DNA from: Burkholderia metallica
GTDB taxonomy: Bacteria; Pseudomonadota; Gammaproteobacteria; Burkholderiales; Burkholderiaceae
Assembly (NCBI RefSeq): GCF_902832845.1
Contig: NZ_CADFDB010000001.1
Coordinates: 1,364,001-1,428,000 of the forward strand
Length of the DNA: 64,000 bases
Reading direction: 5' to 3'
Shown here: positions 9,314 through 19,025 of the stretch, in pieces
Numbering within the stretch: the stretch's first letter is position 1
Layout: each line of letters opens with the position of its first letter
The notes under the pieces: generated by a model
Seen by the model: the letters and a program-made list of their open reading frames with translations, nothing else
What the model was told of the DNA's origin: nothing
Databases searched by the model: none
Translations under genes and position numbers: made by a program

Positions 9314-10204
9314 ATGGAAATCGCCTTCATCGGACTCGGCAACATGGGCGGCCCGATGGCCGCCAACCTGCTCAAAGCCGGCCACACGCTGACGGTGTTC
9401 GACCTCGACGCGCATGCGGTCGACGTCGCGGTGCGCGCAGGCGCGACGGCCGCCGGCTCGCCGCGTGAAGCGGCCGCGCGCGGCGCGGTCGTGATCACGA
9501 TGCTGCCGGCCGCGCAGCACGTGCGCACGGTCTACCTCGGCGACGACGGCGTGCTGGCCGGCGCCCGCGCGGGCGCGACGCTGGTCGACTGCAGCACGAT
9601 CGACCCCGGCACCGTGCGCGCGGTCGCCGACGCCGCCGCGCAGCACGACTTGCCGCTCGCCGACGCGCCGGTGTCGGGCGGCACCGGCGGCGCGCAGGCC
9701 GGCACGCTGACCTTCATGGTCGGCGCCCACGCCGCGCTGTTCGAGCGCATCCGCCCCGTGCTGCTCGACATGGGCAGCAACGTCGTGCATTGCGGCGGCA
9801 CGGGCACCGGACAGATCGCGAAGATCTGCAACAACCTGCTGCTCGGGATCTCGATGATGGGCGTGTCGGAAGCGATGGCGCTCGGCGCCGCGCTCGGGAT
9901 CGATCCGGCCGTGCTGGCCGGCATCATCAACACGTCGACCGGCCGCTGCTGGAGCTCGGACACGTACAACCCGTATCCGGGCGTGAGCGACACGGCGCCC
10001 GCCGCGCGCGGCTATGCGGGCGGCTTCGCGGCGAATCTGATGCTGAAGGATCTCGGGCTCGCGACCGAAGCGGCGCGAAGCGCACGCCAGCCGGTCTGGA
10101 TGGGCGCGCTCGCGCAGCAGCTCTATCAGTCGATGAGCCAGCAGGGGCTCGGCACGCTCGATTTCTCCGCGTGCGTGAAGCTGTACGAGGCACAGCCGGC
10201 ATAA
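9314..10204 (+). CDS. mmsB: 3-hydroxyisobutyrate dehydrogenase
   Basis: A 296-residue NAD-dependent beta-hydroxyacid dehydrogenase. The N-terminal Rossmann motif is IGLGNMGGPMA, the substrate-site motif is DAPVSGGTGGA, and the catalytic lysine is Lys170 in GQIAKICNN. The C-terminal helical domain ends with GLGTLDFSA, typical of MmsB. It oxidises 3-hydroxyisobutyrate to methylmalonate semialdehyde, the substrate of the preceding gene. The tight spacing and shared strand indicate one operon with mmsA. A hairpin terminator follows. Confidence 0.93.
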   Translation: MEIAFIGLGNMGGPMAANLLKAGHTLTVFDLDAHAVDVAVRAGATAAGSPREAAARGAVVITMLPAAQHVRTVYLGDDGVLAGARAGATLVDCSTIDPGTVRAVADAAAQHDLPLADAPVSGGTGGAQAGTLTFMVGAHAALFERIRPVLLDMGSNVVHCGGTGTGQIAKICNNLLLGISMMGVSEAMALGAALGIDPAVLAGIINTSTGRCWSSDTYNPYPGVSDTAPAARGYAGGFAANLMLKDLGLATEAARSARQPVWMGALAQQLYQSMSQQGLGTLDFSACVKLYEAQPA

Positions 10205-10232
10205 CCGCCGGCGCCGGCCACCGGACGTGCGC

Positions 10233-10267
10233 CGACCCGCGATGGGGCGCAAACGCATCGCGGGTCG
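10233..10267 (+). terminator. Hairpin terminator after mmsB
   Basis: Arms CGACCCGCGATG (10233-10244) and CATCGCGGGTCG (10256-10267) form a perfect 12-bp stem with an 11-base loop, followed by TCTTGCTT. It begins about 30 bp after the mmsB stop and also precedes the converging lipoprotein gene, so it may serve both directions. Confidence 0.6.
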
Positions 10268-10326
10268 TCTTGCTTGCGGGGGAAGCGCTGTGCCGGCGAC
10301 GGCGGCGCGTCAATGCCGCCGGTCGG

Positions 10327-10659
10327 TCAACCGCGCGGGTTCGACGCCGTCTCGAAGGTCGGATGGCACTCGAACGCGAGTTCGGAGCGCGCGGCGGCAC
10401 GGCTGCCGCCGCTCAGCGATTCCTGCTTCACGCTCGCGCGCATCCCGCGCTGCGTGCAGTAGTTGGTGGCTTCGTCGACGGCCTTCGTATGGGCGTCGGC
10501 CCAGGTCGTCGACACGCCGACCGTGCGCGTCGTCACGGTAAACACGTTCGGGTTCGACGTCGCGGTCACGTCGGAAGCGGTCGAACACGCGGCGAGCAAG
10601 CATACGGCAGCCGCGACGGTCAACCATCGCAGGGTTCGAAAGGAAACTGGAGTGGACAT
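10327..10659 (-). CDS. Small secreted lipoprotein, function unknown
   Basis: A 110-residue protein with a lipoprotein signal: a positively charged start, a hydrophobic run (about 12-22) and the lipobox LLAAC. The mature part contains two further cysteines and a short basic segment; no named domain is recognised. Length and pattern resemble small Burkholderia lipoproteins of unknown role. I chose the ATG at 10659, which puts the lipobox near residue 25; an in-frame ATG nine codons upstream is less fitting. It is expressed alone and converges with mmsB. Confidence 0.65.
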   Translation of the reverse strand: MSTPVSFRTLRWLTVAAAVCLLAACSTASDVTATSNPNVFTVTTRTVGVSTTWADAHTKAVDEATNYCTQRGMRASVKQESLSGGSRAAARSELAFECHPTFETASNPRG

Positions 10660-10879
10660 GTGGGGCAGGCGCGCGCCGTTCGGCACGCATTGAACAACAT
10701 AGGCGACAGTATGCCTGCCCGATCGCCGGAGATCATGCCCCTTTCGGTGAACACATTGTTTCGAATGGTTAAACGATGATGAAAATGCGCCATTATTTCC
10801 ACCCCGTTTCCGGGTCGGATGCCGTCAACGGGTCATTTTTCCCGGCCGGCGCGGCTGGCGCGTGTTTCGCGGCCGCCGA

Positions 10880-13306
10880 TCAGTGCGCGGCCTCCTGCCT
10901 GATCCGCGCCGACGCTTGCGTGAGATTCGGCCATGCCGGCTGCCCCGGCGCGTAGCGCGCGCGGATGTAAGCGGCGAGTTCGGCCATCTGCCGATCGTCG
11001 AATGCGTCGCCGAAGCCCGGCATGTAGCCGAGCGCGCCGGTGGCCGGCTGGTCGATCCCGTGATGCAGCACGCGCAGCAGGTTGTCCGGCGCGGCCTGGC
11101 TGACGCTCGTATTGAGCCCCATCAGCGGGCGGACGCCCAAATGCCCGACGCCGCCCGATTCCGCATGGCAGACCGCGCACGCGGCGTCGAAAGCGCGGCG
11201 ACCGTTCTCGAGGCCCAGCGTCGCGACGGCTTCCGCGCCCCGCGCGTGCCGCGCGGCCGCGTCGGCGGCGGCCGCCGCATCGACGGGCGGCGACAGCGAC
11301 GCGAGATAGTGCGCGATCGCCCGGACGTCGGCCTCGGGCAGCGACGCAAGCCCCGCGACGACGGGCGCCATCGGCCCTGCCGCGACGCCGTGTTGCGCGG
11401 AGAAGCCCGTGCGCAGGTAGTCGAACAGCGCGCCTTCCGTCCACGGCACCGGCGCCGCCGCCGACGCGACGAGCGGCGGCGCGACCCATCCCTCGGCTGC
11501 GCCGCCCGACAGGTAGGCGCGCCCGCCCCGCTCCGCGCCCAGCGCGTTGCGCGGCGTGTGGCACGCGCCGCAGTGCCCGGCGCCGTCGACCAGGTACTTG
11601 CCGCGATTCCACATCGCGGAGCGTGCCGGGTCCGGCGCGAACGGCCGCGCATCGTGATACAGCCAGTTCCAGCCGGCGACGAGGCGCCGCCGGTCGAGCG
11701 GGAACGGCAGCGTCGTCTTCGGCGGCGCGTGCTTCACGGCCGGCTGCGACATCAGGTACGCATAGAGCGCGAGCAGGTCCGGCTCGCTCAGCTTCGCGAA
11801 CGCCGTGTACGGGAACGCCGGGTACAGGTGCGTGCCGTCGCGCGAGATGCCTTCCCGCATCGCGCGCGCGAACGCCGGATACGACCACGCGCCGATGCCG
11901 GTTTCCGGATCGGGCGTGAGGTTGGTCGTGTAGATCGTGCCGAACGGCGTATCGAGCGCGAGCCCGCCCGCGTTGGTCGCGCCGCCCGGCGCGGTGTGAC
12001 ACACCGCGCAATCGCCGGCGAGCGCCACCTGACGGCCGCGCTCGAGCGTCGCCGCGCTCCACATCGCGCCGTCCGCGCCGCCGGTCGTCACGGGGGCGAT
12101 CGGCGCGGGGCCCGGCAGGATCGCGCATGCGAGACCGATCAGCCCGCCGACCACGCCGCCCACGCCGCCGCCGGCCAGCCAGCGGCGCCAGCGCGACGCA
12201 CGGCGCGGGGCGCCCTGTGGCCCTTCGCCGGCATCGACCGGCACCGGCCGCGCCAGCGCCGCGCGAATGCGCGCGGCATCGAACGGCGGTGCGCGAAACC
12301 GCACGCCCGTCGCGTCGTACAGCGCGTTCGCGATCGCCGCCGCGGCCGGCGCGGCCGCCTGCTCGATCCGGCGTGCATCGTGCGCGGACAGTTCGCCGTG
12401 TGCGCGATGCGCGGTGGCGTCGAGCGCCACCAGTTCGTGTGCGATCGCGTCCGGCGGCGTGCCCGCGCCGGGTTCGTCATGCGCGGGCCGCGCGGACAGG
12501 CGCGCACCCATCACGCGCGAAATCGCCGCCTCGATCTGCCACGCCGGCAAGCCGGCCATCGATGCGGCGCCCGGCTCGCCGGCGCCCTGCCCGGCCACGA
12601 CGCGCCGCACCGCGACGTCGCCCGTCGTGCGGTCGACGTCGAGATCGACGACCCATGCGGACCACTGCGCAGCGCCGTCGTGTCTCTCGGCGGCGGCAGC
12701 AGCAGCGGCCGGTGGCGTGTTGCCGGACGGTGCGACGGCGCCGTCGAAAGCGAAACCGCGCCCGCTCAGGCGCGCCTGCGCACCTGGGTCGATCGCGGCC
12801 GGCGCGCCCCATGCGGCGCGTTCGCTGACCATCCGGATGATTTCGCGCGGCCCCGTGTCCCGCGCCGCATCGAGATGCTGCAGGCGCAACGCGACCGGGT
12901 CGCGCCGCAACGCGCCCGCGAGTTCGTCGACGAAGGATTCGCGCGCGAACGCATGCGCGTGCCCGGGAATCGCGTGGCCGGCGTCGGCGAGTTCGATCGA
13001 CGTCTGCGCGTGCCGGTAGACGAACGGCGCGACGGGGGCGGGTTCCGCGCGCTCGGTCTTGGCGCCATGCGGTGCGTGAAGATCGTCCGTGGCCGCCCGC
13101 GCGCGATAGCGCCAGGTCGTCATCCGTCCGTCGGACGCGGTCCGCGTTTCGACGTCGAGCGATACCTGCGCGCCTGCATGCGCATCTCCGAGCGGCCATG
13201 TGTAGCGCGCATGGTGCGCGCACAATGCATCGACGCTAACGTCATCGCGCGGCTCGGGTAACGTGACGCGCGCCGGCGCGACGGGCAGGCCTGCGTCAGG
13301 CTTCAT
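10880..13306 (-). CDS. NicB-like protein: degenerate molybdopterin half-domain fused to three cytochrome c domains
   Basis: An 808-residue protein matching the C-terminal two thirds of NicB, the large subunit of nicotinate hydroxylase. Residues 1-360 resemble only the second half of the molybdopterin domain (ESFVDELAGALRRDPVALRL, later AAAIANALYDATG). The GxGE block with the catalytic glutamate, present in the full subunit at 19026, is not visible here. A membrane helix lies at about 377-397. Three heme sites follow: CAVCH at 433, CGACH at 579 and CAVCH at 710. The hemes should pass electrons to the respiratory chain. The start overlaps the end of nicA by 11 bp. It is probably the electron-transfer partner of the separate molybdopterin subunit rather than a catalyst; that role is inferred. 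Confidence 0.8.
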   Translation of the reverse strand: MKPDAGLPVAPARVTLPEPRDDVSVDALCAHHARYTWPLGDAHAGAQVSLDVETRTASDGRMTTWRYRARAATDDLHAPHGAKTERAEPAPVAPFVYRHAQTSIELADAGHAIPGHAHAFARESFVDELAGALRRDPVALRLQHLDAARDTGPREIIRMVSERAAWGAPAAIDPGAQARLSGRGFAFDGAVAPSGNTPPAAAAAAAERHDGAAQWSAWVVDLDVDRTTGDVAVRRVVAGQGAGEPGAASMAGLPAWQIEAAISRVMGARLSARPAHDEPGAGTPPDAIAHELVALDATAHRAHGELSAHDARRIEQAAAPAAAAIANALYDATGVRFRAPPFDAARIRAALARPVPVDAGEGPQGAPRRASRWRRWLAGGGVGGVVGGLIGLACAILPGPAPIAPVTTGGADGAMWSAATLERGRQVALAGDCAVCHTAPGGATNAGGLALDTPFGTIYTTNLTPDPETGIGAWSYPAFARAMREGISRDGTHLYPAFPYTAFAKLSEPDLLALYAYLMSQPAVKHAPPKTTLPFPLDRRRLVAGWNWLYHDARPFAPDPARSAMWNRGKYLVDGAGHCGACHTPRNALGAERGGRAYLSGGAAEGWVAPPLVASAAAPVPWTEGALFDYLRTGFSAQHGVAAGPMAPVVAGLASLPEADVRAIAHYLASLSPPVDAAAAADAAARHARGAEAVATLGLENGRRAFDAACAVCHAESGGVGHLGVRPLMGLNTSVSQAAPDNLLRVLHHGIDQPATGALGYMPGFGDAFDDRQMAELAAYIRARYAPGQPAWPNLTQASARIRQEAAH

Positions 13307-13799
13307 CGTCGCCTCGCAGATAGCGCGCCGCGCGCTGCACGGCCCGGATGATCTCCAGGTGCGTGCCGCAGCGGCACAGGTTGAAGCGCAACGCATCGCG
13401 GATCGCCGCATCGTCCGGGGCCGGATTGCGGTCGAGCAGCGCCTTCGTGCTCATGATCATCCCGTTCAGGCAGTAACCGCATTGCGCGGCCTGCTCGTCG
13501 ATGAACGCGCGCTGGATCGGATGCGGCGCGTCGCGCGAGCCGAGCCCTTCCAGCGTCGTGACGTCGCGCCCGTTCGCGGCGGCGGCCGGCACGACGCACG
13601 AACGCGTCGCCTGCCCGTCGACCAGCACCGTGCATGCGCCGCACTGCCCGAGCCCGCAGCCGTATTTCGGGCCGTTGAGCGCGCAGTCGTTGCGCAGGAC
13701 CAGCAGCAGCGGCGCATCGGGCGCCGCGTCGTCGAAGGTGTGCGGCGTGCCGTTCACGCGAAACGCCGGCGGCCGCGACAAAGAAGCGGAATGGGACAT
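13296..13799 (-). CDS. nicA: Nicotinate hydroxylase iron-sulfur subunit
   Basis: A 167-residue two-cluster [2Fe-2S] protein of the xanthine dehydrogenase family. The plant-type ferredoxin cysteines occur in KYGCGLGQCGAC plus a later Cys, and the second cluster is bound by CGYC and CRCG in the helical C-terminal domain. In nicotinate hydroxylase it carries electrons from the molybdenum site to the cytochromes of NicB. It overlaps the NicB-like gene by 11 bp, which indicates translational coupling, and follows nicC on the same strand after 176 bp. The ATG at 13799 gives the usual length. Confidence 0.88.
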   Translation of the reverse strand: MSHSASLSRPPAFRVNGTPHTFDDAAPDAPLLLVLRNDCALNGPKYGCGLGQCGACTVLVDGQATRSCVVPAAAANGRDVTTLEGLGSRDAPHPIQRAFIDEQAAQCGYCLNGMIMSTKALLDRNPAPDDAAIRDALRFNLCRCGTHLEIIRAVQRAARYLRGDDEA

Positions 13800-13975
13800 G
13801 AATGAATCCGGAATGCGGCGCGCGGGACGAAGGCGGCCGTTGGCAAGCGGCCGGCGGCGGGCACGGCCACCGGCGCGCCCGACATATAACACGCCGAAAA
13901 ACAGGCGTACCGGCGCACGGGCGCCCGCCGCGGCGACGCAGCGAAGCGCCGTCCGGCGCAAGCGCCGCGCACGTG

Positions 13976-15215
<1,240 letters not shown>

Positions 15216-15350
15216 CAATTTATTCAGGACAAGCGGATTGTTGGTCGTCGCAACAGCATTCGGGAAAACACCAATAATCCCTCTAATTTTCTTATCGACA
15301 AACGCTTACGGCGCGATCGACATCATTTTGATACATTGCCATTTTCAAAT

Positions 15351-15359
15351 GTACACACT
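15351..15359 (-). promoter_or_regulatory. Second candidate NicR site, nicE side
   Basis: GTACACACT, leftward AGTGTGTAC, shares the 9-bp core of the other sites and the same TCT flank as the nicT copy. It lies about 70 bp before the nicE start. The right half of the dyad is not conserved (ATTT in place of GCTA), so it may be a weaker site. Confidence 0.45.
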
Positions 15360-15431
15360 AGACTTTGCTCGACATCAGGCGATCCCGCGCCAGCGCATCG
15401 CCCCACTCTTACCGACACGGAGCCTCCCGTC

Positions 15432-16184
15432 ATGAGCAAGACCTACCGCATCGGCCAGATCGTGCCGAGTTCCAACACGACGATGGAAACCGAGATTCCC
15501 GCGATGCTGCGGCTGCGCGAAGCGATCCGTCCCGAGCGCTTCACGTATCACTCGAGCCGGATGCGGATGAAGAAGGTCGTCAAGGAAGAACTCGCGGCGA
15601 TGGACGCCGAATCCGACCGCTGCGCGGTGGAACTGAGCGACGCGCGCGTCGACGTGCTCGGCTATGCGTGCCTCGTCGCGATCATGGCGATGGGGCACGG
15701 CTACCACCGCGTGTCGCAGGCGCGCCTGACGAGGCACACGGCCGACAACGGCGCGCAGGCGCCGGTGCTGACGAGCGCCGGCGCGCTCGTCGACGCGCTG
15801 AAGGTGATCGGCGCGAAGCGGATCGTCGTCGTCGCGCCGTACATGCTGCCGCTCACCGAACTCGTGGTCGACTACATCCGCAACGAAGGCTTCGACGTGC
15901 TCGCGTACCGCGCGCTGGAAATCCCCGACAACCTCGACGTCGGCCGCCACGACCCGGCGCGCCTGCCCGACATCGTGAAGACGCTGCCGTACCGGGACGC
16001 CGATGCGATCGTGCTGTCCGCGTGCGTGCAGATGCCGTCGCTGCCGGCCGTCGCGAAGGTCGAGGCGATGACGGGCAAGCCCGTGATCACGGCCGCGATC
16101 GCGACGACCTACGCGATGCTGCGCGAACTCGACCTCGAACCGGTCGTGCCCGGCGCCGGCGCGCTGCTGTCCGGCGCGTACTGA
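15432..16184 (+). CDS. nicE: Maleate cis-trans isomerase
   Basis: A 250-residue protein of the Asp/Glu racemase superfamily matching maleate isomerase NicE. The two cysteines expected at the active site are Cys80 (GYACLVAIM) and Cys198 (SACVQMPS). The N-terminal IGQIVPSSNTTMETEI is characteristic of the group. It converts maleate to fumarate, the last step of aerobic nicotinate degradation. It opens the rightward nic unit; nicD follows after 27 bp. The ATG at 15432 follows a GGAG-like site. Confidence 0.92.
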   Translation: MSKTYRIGQIVPSSNTTMETEIPAMLRLREAIRPERFTYHSSRMRMKKVVKEELAAMDAESDRCAVELSDARVDVLGYACLVAIMAMGHGYHRVSQARLTRHTADNGAQAPVLTSAGALVDALKVIGAKRIVVVAPYMLPLTELVVDYIRNEGFDVLAYRALEIPDNLDVGRHDPARLPDIVKTLPYRDADAIVLSACVQMPSLPAVAKVEAMTGKPVITAAIATTYAMLRELDLEPVVPGAGALLSGAY

Positions 16185-16211
16185 GCGCGGCCCTTTCGAC
16201 GGAGTCCATCC

Positions 16212-17042
16212 ATGCCCTCGACTTTCCTGTACGGCGCGAACGTCCGCGCCAACGGCATCCGCCAGCACTATCTGCGCTACGGCGGCGCGACCGGCGCACG
16301 CGCGGCGCGCCCGGCGATCGTGCTGATTCCCGGCATCACGAGCCCCGCGATCACGTGGGGGTTCGTCGGCGAAGTATTCGGCGCGGCGTTCGATACCTAT
16401 GTGCTCGACGTGCGCGGGCGCGGGCTGTCCGACGCGTCGCCGTCACTCGACTACGGCCTCGACGCGCAGGCCGACGACGTCGCGGCGCTCGTCGCCGCGC
16501 TCGGCCTGCCGCGCACGAGCCTCGTCGGCCATTCGATGGGGGCGCGGATCGCCGCGCGCGCCGCGCGACGCGGCATCCGCGGCCTCGCGTCGGTCGTGCT
16601 CGTCGATCCGCCCGTGTCGGGCCCGAACCGGCGCGACTATCCGGGCAAGCTGCCGTGGTACATCGACTCGATGGCGCTCGCGCGCGCCGGCACCGACGCC
16701 GACGGCATGCGCGCGTTCTGCCCGACCTGGACCGACGCCGAACTGCAGTTGCGCGCCGAATGGCTGCACACCTGCGACGAGCGCGCGGTGCGCGCATCGT
16801 ACGAAGGGTTTCATACCGACGATTTCCACGCGGACGCCGCGCAACTCGCGGTGCCGTCGCTGCTGATCACGGCCGAGCGCGGCGACGTGGTGCGCGACGA
16901 CGACGTCGCCGAGCTGCAGCGCGCGACGCCGTCGATGCGGCACGTGCGCGTGCCCGACGCCGGCCACATGATTCCCTGGGACAACGCACCGGGCTTCTAC
17001 GCGGCGTTCGGCGACTTCCTCGGCGCGCCGCTCGCGGCCTGA
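16212..17042 (+). CDS. nicD: N-formylmaleamate deformylase
   Basis: A 276-residue alpha/beta hydrolase. The nucleophile elbow is GHSMG with Ser108, the oxyanion region is IPGITSPAITWG, and the late DAGHMIPWDN supplies the catalytic His. Length and motifs fit NicD, which splits N-formylmaleamate into maleamate and formate. It sits between nicE and nicX as expected for the pathway. An ATG with a GGAG-type ribosome site opens the frame. A generic hydrolase could look similar; the cluster position decides the call. Confidence 0.9.
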   Translation: MPSTFLYGANVRANGIRQHYLRYGGATGARAARPAIVLIPGITSPAITWGFVGEVFGAAFDTYVLDVRGRGLSDASPSLDYGLDAQADDVAALVAALGLPRTSLVGHSMGARIAARAARRGIRGLASVVLVDPPVSGPNRRDYPGKLPWYIDSMALARAGTDADGMRAFCPTWTDAELQLRAEWLHTCDERAVRASYEGFHTDDFHADAAQLAVPSLLITAERGDVVRDDDVAELQRATPSMRHVRVPDAGHMIPWDNAPGFYAAFGDFLGAPLAA

Positions 17043-17089
17043 TCGCGCGGCGCCCGCCCCTTTCCTTCACGCCTTTACCGGAGCCGACG

Positions 17090-18130
17090 ATGCCAGTCAG
17101 CGACATTCAACTGATCGACGCGTGGAAGCAGGTGCTCACGCTGTCGCGCCTCGAACCGGGCCAGACCGTCACGATCCTGACGAGCGCGGCCACCCACCCG
17201 CAGACGCTGTCGTGCGCGCTGATCGCGACGCAATCGATGGGCGCCATCGTCAACCGGCTCGACCTGCCGCCGGTAAACGGCGACAAGGCGTTCAGCCGCG
17301 ACCCGCTCGCGTATCTCGGCACGACGCCGCTGACCGGCAACCGCGCGGCGATCGCCGCGCTGCGCGAGAGCGACCTCGTGCTCGACCTGATGACGCTGCT
17401 GTTCTCGCCCGAACAGCACGAGATCCTGAAGGCCGGCACGAAGATCCTGCTCGCGGTCGAGCCGCCCGAAGTGCTGGTGCGGATGGTGCCGACGCTCGCC
17501 GACCGCACGCGCGTGCTGGCCGCGGCGAAACGGATCGCCGCCGCCCGCGAGATGCGCGTGACGTCGGCGGCCGGCACCGCGCTCGTGTGTCCGCTCGGCG
17601 AGTTCCCGCCGACGGCCGAATACGGCTTCGTCGACGCGCCGGGCCGCTGGGACCACTGGCCGAGCGGCTTCGCGCTGACCTACCCGAACGACCGCACCGC
17701 GCGCGGCACGATCGTGATCGATCGCGGCGACATCCTGCTGCCGCAGAAGCACTACGTGAGCGAGCCGATCGCGCTGACCGTCGAAGGCGGCTATGCAACG
17801 CGCATCGAAGGCGGCGTCGACGCAGACCTGCTGCGCGACTACATGGAGACCTTCGCCGACCCCGAAGGCTATGCGATCTCGCATGTCGGCTGGGGGCTGC
17901 AACCGCGGGCGCGCTGGTCGACGCTCGGGCTGTACGACCGGGAAGCGACGATCGGGATGGACGCACGCGCATTCGAGGGCAACTTCCTGTTCTCGCTCGG
18001 CCCGAACAACGAAGGCGGCGGCAACCGCACGACCACCTGCCACATCGACATCCCGCTGCGCCGCTGCACGGTCGAACTCGACGGCGCAACCGTCGTGCGC
18101 GACGGCCGCGTGACCGATCAACCCGCGTGA
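17090..18130 (+). CDS. nicX: 2,5-dihydroxypyridine 5,6-dioxygenase
   Basis: A 346-residue protein matching NicX, a ring-cleaving Fe(II) dioxygenase that opens 2,5-dihydroxypyridine to N-formylmaleamate. It belongs to a distinct metallopeptidase-like family and not to the common extradiol enzymes. Conserved blocks include PPTAEYGFVDAPGRWDHWP and, near the C-terminus, His- and Asp-rich segments (AISHVGWG, TTTCHIDIP) likely to bind iron. The start is an ATG at 17090 after GGAG, 47 bp after nicD. The family is known from few pathways, so this gene strongly marks nicotinate degradation. Confidence 0.92.
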   Translation: MPVSDIQLIDAWKQVLTLSRLEPGQTVTILTSAATHPQTLSCALIATQSMGAIVNRLDLPPVNGDKAFSRDPLAYLGTTPLTGNRAAIAALRESDLVLDLMTLLFSPEQHEILKAGTKILLAVEPPEVLVRMVPTLADRTRVLAAAKRIAAAREMRVTSAAGTALVCPLGEFPPTAEYGFVDAPGRWDHWPSGFALTYPNDRTARGTIVIDRGDILLPQKHYVSEPIALTVEGGYATRIEGGVDADLLRDYMETFADPEGYAISHVGWGLQPRARWSTLGLYDREATIGMDARAFEGNFLFSLGPNNEGGGNRTTTCHIDIPLRRCTVELDGATVVRDGRVTDQPA

Positions 18131-18149
18131 CCCACGAGCACCCGACACC

Positions 18150-18803
18150 ATGAACGATCTTTCCCGCCACGCCGAAGCGAACGTCTATCGCCAGCAGGGT
18201 TTCGGCACGCCGCTGCCGCCGCACGGCAACCTCGGCCTGCTGATCGTCGACTTCGTGGTCGGCTTCGCCGATCCCGCGACGTTCGGCGGCGGCAACATCG
18301 CGCCGGCGATCGCGCGCACGACGCATGCGCTCGCGCTCGCCCGCGCACGCGGCTGGCCCGTCGCGCACAGCCGCATCGTGTATGCGGACGACGGCAGCGA
18401 CGACAACGTGTTCTCGCTGAAGGTGCCCGGCATGGCGACGCTGACCGAGCACCATCCGAACAGCGCGATCGTGCCGGAGCTCACGCCGGCGCCAGGCGAA
18501 CTCGTCGTGCGCAAGACCGTGCCGTCGGCGTTCTTCGGCACCCAGCTCGCGCCGTGGCTCGCGCAGCGTGCAGTGCAGACGCTGCTCGTCGCGGGTGCCG
18601 TGACGAGCGGCTGCGTGCGCGCGAGCGTGGTCGACGCGATGTCGCACGGGTTCCGTCCGCTCGTGCTCGCCGACTGTGTAGGCGATCGCGCGATTGCGCC
18701 GCACGACGCGAACCTGTTCGACATGCAGCAGAAATACGCGGCGGTGATGCCGCTCGACGATGCGGTCGCCGCGATCGATGCGATGCACGCGCGCACGCGC
18801 TGA
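18150..18803 (+). CDS. nicF: Maleamate amidohydrolase
   Basis: A 217-residue isochorismatase-like cysteine hydrolase with the triad Asp34 (LLIVDF), Lys122 (VRKTVPSAF) and Cys155 (TSGCVRAS). In the nicotinate pathway it hydrolyses maleamate to maleate and ammonia. It lies 19 bp after nicX. Length and motif spacing are normal for NicF. It is the last catabolic step before nicE. Confidence 0.91.
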   Translation: MNDLSRHAEANVYRQQGFGTPLPPHGNLGLLIVDFVVGFADPATFGGGNIAPAIARTTHALALARARGWPVAHSRIVYADDGSDDNVFSLKVPGMATLTEHHPNSAIVPELTPAPGELVVRKTVPSAFFGTQLAPWLAQRAVQTLLVAGAVTSGCVRASVVDAMSHGFRPLVLADCVGDRAIAPHDANLFDMQQKYAAVMPLDDAVAAIDAMHARTR

Positions 18804-19025
18804 AGCGCCGCGGCGGGCCGGCGACGTGGCTGGCCGGCGCCCGTCCGCGCGATTGACGCTGCGCTTTTGGCGGCCTAGATTGGTGCCGCGCATGCTCGCG
18901 GCGACGGCCACCGTCACCGTGCTTGGCACACACCGCGAACCGGATGGCTGCGCCGCCGGCCGCCTCGCCCCGCACACGCCGCAGCCGGCCGCGCGCCGCC
19001 CCCTCCTCGACAGGACCCTCGATCC
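18804..19025 (+). other. 222-bp gap between nicF and the molybdopterin subunit gene
   Basis: This GC-rich gap contains an imperfect GCCGGC inverted repeat near 18816-18840 and no matching NicR core. No small gene is convincing. It may hold weak termination or an internal promoter; neither is demonstrated by the sequence. Confidence 0.3.
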
